A DNA stretch of 64,000 nt from contig NZ_JUIW01000004.1 in NCBI RefSeq assembly GCF_004151245.1, positions 1-64,000 on the forward strand, read 5' to 3'. Shown piece by piece: positions 26,851 to 35,321 of this stretch. The DNA is from Flavobacterium beibuense. GTDB lineage: Bacteria; Bacteroidota; Bacteroidia; Flavobacteriales; Flavobacteriaceae. The translations under genes and the position numbers were made by a program. Within the stretch, counting starts at the first letter, position 1. Each line of letters opens with the position of its first letter. Under the pieces are notes generated by a model. The model worked only from the letters and a program-made list of their open reading frames with translations. It searched no databases and was not told the origin of the DNA.

Positions 26851-28212
26851 ATGGCTAAAGTAAAAACAGCTTTTTTTTGTCAGAACTGTGGTACCCAATA
26901 TGCCAAATGGCAGGGACAGTGCAATTCATGTAAAGAATGGAATACCATAGTTGAAGAACTGATACAAAAGGAAGAAAAACAATCCTGGAGACCTTCTTCG
27001 CCTGAAACAAAAAGAGCTCCTAAGCCATTACGAATAAAAGAAATAGATTCCTCTCAGGAAATTCGCCTTAACACAGGCGACGGAGAGCTAAACCGGGTAT
27101 TGGGCGGTGGCCTTGTACCCGGTTCACTTACTCTCTTAGGAGGTGAACCCGGTATAGGTAAAAGTACATTGCTATTACAAATATCATTAAGGCTACCCTA
27201 CCGCACACTTTACGTATCGGGCGAGGAAAGCCAGAAACAGATAAAAATGCGTGCCGAAAGGATAGAGCATTCTTTAGACAACTGTTTTATACTTACCGAA
27301 ACAAAAACACAAAACATCTTTAAACAGATTGAGGCCATAGAGCCTGAGGTTGTTATTATAGACTCCATACAAACACTGCATTCTGATCTTATAGAATCAT
27401 CGGCAGGGAGTATATCACAGATTAGGGAAACCACTGCCGAGCTTATAAAGTTTGCGAAGGAAACCAATGTTCCGGTAATACTGATAGGCCATATTACAAA
27501 AGACGGCAGCATAGCCGGGCCAAAAATACTGGAGCACATGGTAGACACTGTACTACAGTTTGAAGGAGACCGTAACCATGTATACCGCATCCTTCGTTCT
27601 TTAAAGAACCGTTTTGGTTCAACAGCCGAACTGGGTATTTATGAAATGCAGGGAACAGGACTTCGCGAAGTGGCAAACCCATCAGAAATATTAATATCCC
27701 ATAAAGAGGAAGAACTTAGCGGTACTGCCATAGCCACCACTATGGAAGGTATGCGTCCGCTTATGGTAGAAATACAGGCCCTGGTAAGTTCCGCAGTATA
27801 CGGTACGCCACAAAGAAGCACTACAGGCTATAATGCCAAAAGGTTGAACATGATACTAGCTGTATTGGAAAAAAGGGCAGGTTTCAGGCTTGCAGCCAAA
27901 GATGTTTTCCTTAATATAACCGGGGGTATTAATGTAGATGATCCCGCCATAGACCTAGCGGTAGTAGCCGCCATCCTTTCTTCTAACGAAGATATTCCTG
28001 TAGGAAAAGACTTTTGTTTTGCAGGAGAAATTGGTTTATCAGGCGAAATTCGTCCGGTTAACCGGGTGGAACAACGCATACAGGAGGCCGAAAAACTAGG
28101 ATTTTCGACTATTTTTGTATCTAAATACAATAAGATCTCACTAAAAAACACCCTTATAGAAATTAAGCTGGTTTCTAAGATAGAAGATGTTGCCGGCCAT
28201 TTGTTTGGGTAA
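26851..28212 (+). CDS. radA: DNA repair protein RadA
   Basis: RecA-like ATPase that helps process recombination intermediates and branch migration. 453 residues. N-terminal C4 zinc finger (CQNCG, then CNSCKEW at 10-30), Walker A GGEPGIGKST at about 90-99, the RadA-specific KNRFG motif (SLKNRFGSTAELG), and a C-terminal Lon-protease-like domain from about 275 (LNITGGINVDDPAIDLAVVA). Complete and of normal length. Confidence 0.97.
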   Translation: MAKVKTAFFCQNCGTQYAKWQGQCNSCKEWNTIVEELIQKEEKQSWRPSSPETKRAPKPLRIKEIDSSQEIRLNTGDGELNRVLGGGLVPGSLTLLGGEPGIGKSTLLLQISLRLPYRTLYVSGEESQKQIKMRAERIEHSLDNCFILTETKTQNIFKQIEAIEPEVVIIDSIQTLHSDLIESSAGSISQIRETTAELIKFAKETNVPVILIGHITKDGSIAGPKILEHMVDTVLQFEGDRNHVYRILRSLKNRFGSTAELGIYEMQGTGLREVANPSEILISHKEEELSGTAIATTMEGMRPLMVEIQALVSSAVYGTPQRSTTGYNAKRLNMILAVLEKRAGFRLAAKDVFLNITGGINVDDPAIDLAVVAAILSSNEDIPVGKDFCFAGEIGLSGEIRPVNRVEQRIQEAEKLGFSTIFVSKYNKISLKNTLIEIKLVSKIEDVAGHLFG

Positions 28213-28222
28213 ACAAATTACT

Positions 28223-30214
28223 ATGCGTAGAATAAATACGAAAAAAGCAGCCTTACTTTTCCTAAAAATTGCTGCAGCAATAATGCTCTTATTAGTTATT
28301 GGCTTTTTTGCTTTTCGCAATACCGTGCTTAATAAAGCCATTGCTCGTGCTAAGGCTAAAATGGAAACCGAGTACAACAGTACTTTTACTATAGGCAATG
28401 CTTCTTTTAAAGGCTTATCTGGCATAGAGATAAATAACATTACACTTAAGCCCCACAAAGGCGATACCCTTTTAAATATAGAGACCGTAAAAACCAGTAT
28501 CAATCTTTCAAGACTGTTTACGGGAGATATTCAGTTGGGTACGCTGCAAATGAAAAACGGCTATATTCAGCTGGTAAAAAATGAACAGGGCAAAAATTTT
28601 GATACCTTTTTACACCGCAAAAAAAACAGTGCTGTACAGGAAAAAACCGAAGGTCCTGATTATGCACGAAGGACATATAAGCTTCTGCAAAGGGCACTTA
28701 ACCTGGTTCCTACCGATATGCAACTGGAGAACCTTACCCTTAAAATGGACGACAACGGCCGAAAGGTAAACATGAACCTGAAAAAGCTTAAACTGGCAGA
28801 TGAACAACTAGAATCTTATATTGCGGTAAAGTCTGACAGCCTTACACAAAACTGGGAAGTAAAAGGATTTGCCGACCCAAGGGACAGACAGGCCGACCTG
28901 AAATTTTACAATTCGGGTAAAGGGAGGATTATAGTACCTTATCTTGATGAGCGTTTTGGGTTAAAATCAGGGTTTGATTCCATTAGGGTTAATGTAGAAA
29001 ACATAGACCTTAGCGGAGACGAGTTCAGGATGGACGGTTTTGCATCTATTGGTAACTTTATGGTAAACCACCCTAAAATTGCAACAAAAGATGTAGTGAT
29101 AAACAGCGCCCGTTTTGATTACCATTTTCTTTTCGGTCCTGATTTTATAGAACTGGACAGTACCTCAACCGTAGAACTTAACAAAATAAAAGTTAAGCCC
29201 TTTGCACGATACAGCATTGAAAAAGATACCATTTATCAGTTTAAGGCAGGCATCCCTAAAATGCTGGCTCAGGATTTTATAAACTCATTACCAAACGGGC
29301 TATTTACACATTTTGAAGGCATGGAAGCCGAAGGAAGCTTTAGCTATAACCTCGACTTTATGTACAATAAGAACAAGCCGGATGATATTGTTTTTGACAG
29401 CAGTATTAAGAAAGAGGGTTTCCGTATCAAAAAATATGGCGAGGCCAATCTTGCCAAACTTAATACATCATTTGTATACAGGGCTGTAGACAATGGCATC
29501 CAGCAACGACCTATTCTTGTAGGGCCGGACAACCCTAATTACACCCCCTATGAACTTATCCCTGCCTATTTAAAAAATGCGGTATTAACCAGCGAAGACC
29601 CATCGTTTTTCCATCATAGAGGTTTTATCAACGAGGCATTCAAGCAAAGTATCGTTAAGAACATAAAAACCAAAAAGTTTGCCCGTGGTGCCAGCACCAT
29701 AAGCATGCAGCTTGTAAAGAACGTTTTCCTTACCCGCGAAAAGACCCTGTCAAGAAAACTGGAGGAAATACTGTTGGTATACATACTGGAAAACAACCGT
29801 ATTACCAGTAAGGAAAGGATGTTTGAGGTATACCTCAACATTATAGAATGGGGACCTAATGTGTATGGTATAGGCGAAGCAGCGCAATATTACTTCCAGA
29901 AACAACCTATAGGATTAACCCTTGATGAGTCTGTTTACCTTGCCAGTATAGTACCACGCCCTAAAAAATTCATGTGGCGCTTTAACAATGAAGGCTACCT
30001 GAAAGAGTTTGCCGTAACCCATGACAATTACATTAAAAAACTCATGGTTAACAGGGGCATCATAACTCCGGCAGACACCACAGGCCAAAGCGGACAGATA
30101 AACGTTACAGGACCTGCAAGGGAAAGACTTAACCTTAAAGAAGGTACAGCTATGGATATAGACACTATCGAAACAGAAAGCTTTTTAAATAAATTGTTTA
30201 AAGGTTTTAAATAA
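28223..30214 (+). CDS. GT51 transglycosylase with AsmA-like N-terminal region
   Basis: 663 residues from the ATG at 28223; a frame opening 12 codons earlier overlaps the radA end and is not chosen. One membrane helix at about 9-30, then an AsmA-like segment (NASFKGLSGIEINNITLKPH, then TVKTSINLSRLFTGDIQLGT) in about 40-140, a long beta-rich middle, and a GT51 glycosyltransferase domain about 420-600: catalytic Glu in LTSEDPSFFHHRGF, GASTISMQLVKN, and SRKLEEILLV. No transpeptidase domain. GT51 enzymes polymerise lipid II; the middle region may span the periplasm. Ten bases after radA. Confidence 0.85.
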   Translation: MRRINTKKAALLFLKIAAAIMLLLVIGFFAFRNTVLNKAIARAKAKMETEYNSTFTIGNASFKGLSGIEINNITLKPHKGDTLLNIETVKTSINLSRLFTGDIQLGTLQMKNGYIQLVKNEQGKNFDTFLHRKKNSAVQEKTEGPDYARRTYKLLQRALNLVPTDMQLENLTLKMDDNGRKVNMNLKKLKLADEQLESYIAVKSDSLTQNWEVKGFADPRDRQADLKFYNSGKGRIIVPYLDERFGLKSGFDSIRVNVENIDLSGDEFRMDGFASIGNFMVNHPKIATKDVVINSARFDYHFLFGPDFIELDSTSTVELNKIKVKPFARYSIEKDTIYQFKAGIPKMLAQDFINSLPNGLFTHFEGMEAEGSFSYNLDFMYNKNKPDDIVFDSSIKKEGFRIKKYGEANLAKLNTSFVYRAVDNGIQQRPILVGPDNPNYTPYELIPAYLKNAVLTSEDPSFFHHRGFINEAFKQSIVKNIKTKKFARGASTISMQLVKNVFLTREKTLSRKLEEILLVYILENNRITSKERMFEVYLNIIEWGPNVYGIGEAAQYYFQKQPIGLTLDESVYLASIVPRPKKFMWRFNNEGYLKEFAVTHDNYIKKLMVNRGIITPADTTGQSGQINVTGPARERLNLKEGTAMDIDTIETESFLNKLFKGFK

Positions 30215-30242
30215 TTTATACGCTCTTCCCAACCTTTTTACG

Positions 30243-30265
30243 TTATTAGTACTCTATACTAATAA
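30243..30265. promoter_or_regulatory. Perfect inverted repeat before the DUF4139 gene
   Basis: TTATTAGTA (30243-30251), 5-base centre, TACTAATAA (30257-30265). The 9-bp arms match exactly. It ends 17 bases before the ATG and has no T-run, so it looks like a protein binding site or a leader hairpin, not a terminator. Confidence 0.55.
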
Positions 30266-30282
30266 ACATTAAACAAGTTGTT

Positions 30283-31890
30283 ATGAGAGCTCTTTTTTGC
30301 CTTTTACTTTTTGTGTGCATACAGGCGCAGGCACAAAAACCCATATTTGTATATGCTGAAGCCGAGTCGGCAACAGTATACTTTAACGGTGTCGAACTAA
30401 CCCATAAGGCCAATGCAAAACTGCCTGCGGGAACCAGCGAAATTGTAATTAAGAATGTGGCCGACTACCTTAACGAAAGTACAGTTCAGATAGGCGCACC
30501 CTCTACCCTTACTGTACTCTCGGTACAGTTTACAAGGGATTACATATCAGAATATGAACCGGATGAGACTTCCCCTGCCGTTAAGCAGGTGCGTGACAGT
30601 ATTGCATTACTTAAAAAAGAACTGGACAAAACTACCAATGCACGGGTTTCGGAAGTTAAAACACTGGAACTATTGGATAAGAACAATCAGGTATACGGAC
30701 AGGACTCGGGCCTTAGTGTTACTGAACTTATGAAAATGGTGGATTACTACAAAGCCAAAAGAACCGAAACCGCAAATACCATAAACACCCTTACCGAAAA
30801 AGAACGCAAGCTAAACGAAGCCATAGCCAGATTAAACACAAAATTGGAAGTGAATACCAACAAGGCCGAAAAAACCTCATCGGGCAAACTGGTGCTTCAG
30901 GTAATGAACGAAACAGCCGGTAATGTCCCTCTATCCATAAGCTACCTTTCCCCTCTTGCCTCATGGGTTCCTTTTTATGATTTAAGGGCAGATAATATCT
31001 CTGAGCCTATCAATATGCTATACAAAGGACAGATAACACAAAAAACAGGTCTTGACTGGAAAAAGATAAAACTTACCTTATCTAGCGGACAGCCTAATCA
31101 AAACAACGAGGCTCCTATACTAAGTGCATGGTTTTTGAGGTTCGGCAATAATGGGTATCAATATGAAAATGCATATTATAAACAGAATACACTTAACTCT
31201 TCTGTAGTTGCTGCTCCGACAGGAGATATTGTAATAAAAGAAAAATCTACTATTGACAAATATGTAGAGATAAATGAAAACCAGCTTGCAGTATCTTTTG
31301 ATATTGATGTACCTTATGATATTTTAAGCAACGGTAAAAAACACAGTGTAACCCTTAAGGAAATAAAACTGCCTGCCTCATACAGGCATTATTCTGTACC
31401 TAAACTCGAAAAAGAAACCTTCCTTTTGGCAGAAATTGAAGACTACTCCAAATACAACCTGCTAAGCGGGGAAGCCAATATAATATTTGAGGGCATGTAT
31501 GCGGGGAAAACCTACATAGATCCTAACAGCACTAACGACACCCTTAGGTTAAGCATGGGCCGCGATAAAAAAGTATCTGTAAAAAGAGAAAAGGTAGTGG
31601 ATAAATCAGGATCTAAATTCCTTTCCTCTTATAAGGAACAAACCTTTACTTACGATCTTACCGTAAAAAACAATAAGAAAGAAACCATAGCTTTAATGCT
31701 TAAGGATCAGTACCCAATTAGTACTGACAAGGAAATCGAAATTGAGTTACTGGAAAGTGACCATGCAAAAATCAATAAGGAAACAGGAGTTTTAACCTGG
31801 GAACTTAACTTAAAACCCGGAGAGAGTAAGAAACTTCGTATAAGCTATAAAGTAAGGTATCCAAAGGACAAAGTGATTTCTAATCTATAA
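30283..31890 (+). CDS. DUF4139 (mucoidy-inhibitor-like) protein
   Basis: 535 residues with signal peptide about 1-17 (LFCLLLFVCIQAQAQ). DUF4140 N-terminal part (TVYFNGVELTHKANAKLPAG), coiled coil about 100-195, then DUF4139 from about 205 (VPLSISYLSPLASWVPFYDL, KTGLDWKKIKLTLSSGQPNQ) to the end. Related proteins are called mucoidy inhibitor MuiA, but the biochemical role is unknown. The N-terminal coiled coil and C-terminal beta domain match the family's usual length. Preceded by a perfect palindrome. Confidence 0.85.
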   Translation: MRALFCLLLFVCIQAQAQKPIFVYAEAESATVYFNGVELTHKANAKLPAGTSEIVIKNVADYLNESTVQIGAPSTLTVLSVQFTRDYISEYEPDETSPAVKQVRDSIALLKKELDKTTNARVSEVKTLELLDKNNQVYGQDSGLSVTELMKMVDYYKAKRTETANTINTLTEKERKLNEAIARLNTKLEVNTNKAEKTSSGKLVLQVMNETAGNVPLSISYLSPLASWVPFYDLRADNISEPINMLYKGQITQKTGLDWKKIKLTLSSGQPNQNNEAPILSAWFLRFGNNGYQYENAYYKQNTLNSSVVAAPTGDIVIKEKSTIDKYVEINENQLAVSFDIDVPYDILSNGKKHSVTLKEIKLPASYRHYSVPKLEKETFLLAEIEDYSKYNLLSGEANIIFEGMYAGKTYIDPNSTNDTLRLSMGRDKKVSVKREKVVDKSGSKFLSSYKEQTFTYDLTVKNNKKETIALMLKDQYPISTDKEIEIELLESDHAKINKETGVLTWELNLKPGESKKLRISYKVRYPKDKVISNL

Positions 31891-31960
31891 GATTTTGTTA
31901 ATCAGTAAATTGTATTGGTTATTATTCTTAACTTTAGAGCATAACCAATACAATTATGCT

Positions 31961-33331
31961 ATGAAAACACTACTTACTTATCTGATGTTTTTATTTGGTA
32001 CGGCTGTTTTTGCACAGCCCATGCCACAGTTAGAACAGATTGCTACGGGGTTTGATTCACCTGTAGTGATAACCAATGCCGGTGATGACCGTATTTTTAT
32101 CGTAGAACAGGGCGGACTAATCAAATTTATAGAAGACGGGAATACTAATCCTGTTACCTTTCTTGATATAAGCGGGCTTATTTCAAGTGGAGGAGAACGA
32201 GGCCTACTTGGACTGGTGTTTCATCCTGACTATGCCACAAACGGTTACTTTTATGTAAACTATACCAATACCAGTGGCTCAACAGTTATTTCACGCTTTA
32301 ATGTTAGTAATAATAATGAAAATGCTGCCGATCCGGATAGTGAAATTATTATGTTGACTGTTTCTCAGCCTTTCTCCAATCACAATGGCGGTTGCCTGCA
32401 GTTTGGACCTGACGGTTACCTATACATTGCCATGGGCGACGGAGGTAGCGGAGGCGACCCAAATAACTATGCTCAAACGCTAACCAGTTACTTGGGAAAA
32501 CTGCTCCGTATTGATGTTTTAGATGATGGCACTTATGCAATACCCAATGACAACCCATATGCAGGAACTGCAAACGTTGAAGAGATTTGGGCGTACGGAT
32601 TAAGGAATCCATGGAAATTTTCTTTTGATTCGGCTACAGGAGATTTGTGGATTGCTGATGTGGGGCAGAATAACATTGAGGAAATCAATAAGGTAGATGG
32701 TACACTTCCCGGACTAAACTACGGATGGCGCTGTTATGAAGGTGATACCGAATATGACATGAGCCAATGTGGGGGAATTACCGGAACCACTATGCCCTAT
32801 GCACAATATACTCACAGTGAAACGGGTGGTTGCTCTGTAACAGGAGGATATGTTTACAGAGGGGCTATGTATCCGGGAATGCAGGGCTTGTACTTTTTTA
32901 CCGACTTTTGCTCTAATGTAGTAAGTTCTATTAACACTGAAGGAGTAATGGCAGAGGTTGAAACTGTAAACGGTAGCAATTTCACCACTTTTGGTGAAGA
33001 TGCCGATGGTGAACTATACATTACAGGTATGAGTGGAAGCATCTATAAAATAACAGATGCTAATTTAGGCCTTGACGACTATAGCAGTACTGCCTTTAGT
33101 ATTTACCCTAATCCGGCAACGGACTATCTTACTATAGAAAGCAACACGCTTTCATCAGGATTTGCTCAGGCATATGTTTATGATATGGGCGGAAAACAGC
33201 TTATTAGCAAACAGCTTGAAAACAATACAGTTAACACTCTTGATATAGCAGGCTTATCATCAGGCTTGTATGTGTTAGCCCTTACCGATGAAAACGGTTA
33301 TAAGCACAATTACAAATTGTCTGTAAAATAA
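31961..33331 (+). CDS. PQQ-dependent sugar dehydrogenase with T9SS sorting tail
   Basis: Exported soluble aldose sugar dehydrogenase-type beta-propeller. 456 residues from the ATG at 31961, which gives a proper signal peptide (TYLMFLFGTAVFAQP); the frame opens 22 codons earlier with no signal sequence. Motifs: FSNHNGGCLQFGPDGYLYIAMGDG (active-site His in the NHNGG loop), GLRNPWKFSFD and DVGQNNIEEIN. The last about 75 residues (FSIYPNPATDYLTIES, SGLYVLALTDENG) are a type A T9SS sorting domain, so the enzyme is moved across the outer membrane. It needs PQQ and Ca2+; no PQQ genes are in the window. Confidence 0.9.
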   Translation: MKTLLTYLMFLFGTAVFAQPMPQLEQIATGFDSPVVITNAGDDRIFIVEQGGLIKFIEDGNTNPVTFLDISGLISSGGERGLLGLVFHPDYATNGYFYVNYTNTSGSTVISRFNVSNNNENAADPDSEIIMLTVSQPFSNHNGGCLQFGPDGYLYIAMGDGGSGGDPNNYAQTLTSYLGKLLRIDVLDDGTYAIPNDNPYAGTANVEEIWAYGLRNPWKFSFDSATGDLWIADVGQNNIEEINKVDGTLPGLNYGWRCYEGDTEYDMSQCGGITGTTMPYAQYTHSETGGCSVTGGYVYRGAMYPGMQGLYFFTDFCSNVVSSINTEGVMAEVETVNGSNFTTFGEDADGELYITGMSGSIYKITDANLGLDDYSSTAFSIYPNPATDYLTIESNTLSSGFAQAYVYDMGGKQLISKQLENNTVNTLDIAGLSSGLYVLALTDENGYKHNYKLSVK

Positions 33332-33360
33332 AAAAAGGCCCTTTACAGGGCCTTCTCTTT
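33331..33360. terminator. Bidirectional terminator between sugar dehydrogenase and OmpA genes
   Basis: Stem AAGGCCCT/AGGGCCTT with loop TTAC; A-run on the left and T-rich on the right. Serves both converging genes. Confidence 0.85.
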
Positions 33361-33373
33361 TATAAATACCTAC

Positions 33374-34333
33374 TTATATCTCGTTAAGCATTTTAGAAAT
33401 CTCATCCAGTTTAGGAGTAAGTATAATCTCTATCCTTCTGTTTTTAGATTTTCCTTCTGCCGTATCGTTATCTGCTATAGGAGCAAATTCACCTCTACCC
33501 GCTGCAGTAAGGTTTTTAGGGTCTACACCTTTATTCTCACGAATAATATTTACAATGGCAGTAGCACGCTTTGTAGAAAGATCCCAGTTACTTTCAATCT
33601 GACCGGAACCGTTGTAAGGAACATTATCGGTATGTCCTTCTATAAGCACGGCAATATCAGAATTGTCTGCCAATACCTTAGCTACCTCGCTTACAGCTCT
33701 TTTACCTTCAGTTCCTACTGTCCAGCTACCGGAATTGAATAAAAGCTTGTTTTCCATAGAAACATAAACCTTCCCGTTTTTGTGTTCTATAGTTAAACCT
33801 TTGCCTTCAAACCCGTTAAGTGCTCTTGAAAGTGTTTCTTTAAGCCTTTGCAGGCCTTCCTGCTGTGCGGCAATCATACCTTCAAGCTCATCTACGCGCT
33901 GAGATCTGTCCTGTAACTCTTCCTTAAGTTTGTTAAGCCTCTCCTGCTCTGCCGCCAGTGCTTTTTCCTTAGCTTCAAGTTGTGCAAGCAGCTCCCTGTT
34001 TTTCTTCATGTTGCTGTCCAGCGCTTCACTACTGTTTTTTTCCAGCGCACTGTATGAAGCCTTAAGATTATCAAGGTTGTTTTTAGTGGCAGTGTAATCT
34101 GCAGAAAGCTTATCTCTTTCCTGTTTAAGCTTATCCAGTTGCGACTGCAGGTCTTTAGACTGTAAATCCAACTGATTCTTTTCCTGTTCAAGCGTACTGT
34201 TCTCATCGGCCAGTGCTCGGTTTTCCTTTTTAAGGTCGGCATATTTGGTTTCAAGATCGGTATATACCTTCTTAGAAACGCAGGATGTCATTAAAGCTAA
34301 TGCTAAAAATCCAACGGAAATTCTCTTTACCAT
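33374..34333 (-). CDS. OmpA-family lipoprotein with coiled coil
   Basis: 319 residues. Lipoprotein signal peptide with lipobox LMTSC (Cys18). Long coiled coil about 25-165 (YADLKKENRALADENSTLEQ and onward, very Lys/Glu/Gln rich) then an OmpA-like peptidoglycan-binding domain about 185-310 (VLIEGHTDNVPY, STKRATAIVNIIRENKGVDP, RRIEIILTP). Probable structural link between outer membrane and peptidoglycan. Lies 33 bases downstream of exonuclease III and may share its transcript. Confidence 0.88.
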   Translation of the reverse strand: MVKRISVGFLALALMTSCVSKKVYTDLETKYADLKKENRALADENSTLEQEKNQLDLQSKDLQSQLDKLKQERDKLSADYTATKNNLDNLKASYSALEKNSSEALDSNMKKNRELLAQLEAKEKALAAEQERLNKLKEELQDRSQRVDELEGMIAAQQEGLQRLKETLSRALNGFEGKGLTIEHKNGKVYVSMENKLLFNSGSWTVGTEGKRAVSEVAKVLADNSDIAVLIEGHTDNVPYNGSGQIESNWDLSTKRATAIVNIIRENKGVDPKNLTAAGRGEFAPIADNDTAEGKSKNRRIEIILTPKLDEISKMLNEI

Positions 34334-34366
34334 GTTTGTGTAATCTATGTTTAGTAATTAATCAGG

Positions 34367-35128
34367 TTATTCAAATTCAACCAAAACAGGACAATGGTCA
34401 CTGTGTTTTGCTTCCGGCAATATCACTGCCCTTGTAAGCCTGTCCTTCATCGCTTCGGTAGCCAGTGCATAATCAATACGCCATCCCTTATTATTGTTAC
34501 GGGCATTTGCCCTGTAGCTCCACCAGCTGTAATGGTGCGGGTCTTTATTAAAATGACGGAAAGTATCTATAAATCCGTTTTTAATAAAGGCATCCAGCCA
34601 GGCCCTTTCTTCCGGAAGAAACCCTGAAACTTTTGCATTGCGGATAGGATCGTGAATATCTATAGCTTCATGACATATATTATAGTCACCACAAATAATA
34701 AGGTTTGGTATCTCCTTCTTAAGGTTATCTACATAATCATGAAAATCGCGCATGTACTGGAATTTGTGCTCCAGCCTGTCGATATTAGTACCGGACGGAA
34801 GGTAAAGACTCATTACAGAGAAGGTATCAAAATCCAGTCTTATGTTTCGCCCTTCAAAATCCATATAATCAATTCCTGTACCATATACAACATTGTTTGG
34901 TTTATGTTTAGAGAATATGGCTACACCGCTATATCCCTTTTTTTGGGCTGAAAACCAATAATGGTAAGGGTATCCGGCAGCCTCAATTTGCTGTACTTCT
35001 ACCTGATCGTGTGTTGCTTTTATCTCCTGAAGGCAAATAATATCGGGGTTGGCCTGTGTTAGCCATTCCATAAATCCTTTAGTAAATGCCGCTCGTATAC
35101 CGTTTACATTATATGATATAATCCTCAT
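34367..35128 (-). CDS. xth: Exodeoxyribonuclease III
   Basis: AP endonuclease/3'-exonuclease of base-excision repair, 253 residues. All catalytic motifs present: SYNVNGIRAA at 4-13, CLQEIKA at about 34-40 (metal-binding Glu), GDYNICHEAIDIHDP in the middle, RIDYALAT and SDHCPVL at the end (catalytic Asp-His). Minus-strand -7 box TACTTTTG lies at 35148-35155, 19 bases before the ATG. Confidence 0.95.
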   Translation of the reverse strand: MRIISYNVNGIRAAFTKGFMEWLTQANPDIICLQEIKATHDQVEVQQIEAAGYPYHYWFSAQKKGYSGVAIFSKHKPNNVVYGTGIDYMDFEGRNIRLDFDTFSVMSLYLPSGTNIDRLEHKFQYMRDFHDYVDNLKKEIPNLIICGDYNICHEAIDIHDPIRNAKVSGFLPEERAWLDAFIKNGFIDTFRHFNKDPHHYSWWSYRANARNNNKGWRIDYALATEAMKDRLTRAVILPEAKHSDHCPVLVEFE

Positions 35129-35147
35129 TTTCCTTTTTTTATTGCCT

Positions 35148-35155
35148 CAAAAGTA
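35148..35155 (-). promoter_or_regulatory. Promoter -7 box of exonuclease III
   Basis: TACTTTTG on the minus strand, exact TAnnTTTG match. Confidence 0.5.
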
Positions 35156-35287
35156 ACCAAAAAAGGAATAATATAATAATAAGGCATCTCTCACATTATA
35201 AACAACTTATTATCAGTATCCTATAAAAAAAATGATAGTTAAAAGACCTAAAAATGTTAATCGCACCCCCCGTTTGTTAAGAATTGT

Positions 35288-35295
35288 TATCTTTG
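35288..35295 (+). promoter_or_regulatory. Promoter -7 box of the OlsF-like gene
   Basis: TATCTTTG, 26 bases before the ATG at 35322. Confidence 0.5.
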
Positions 35296-35321
35296 TTTCT
35301 TGCCGAAACACTATAATGTAG

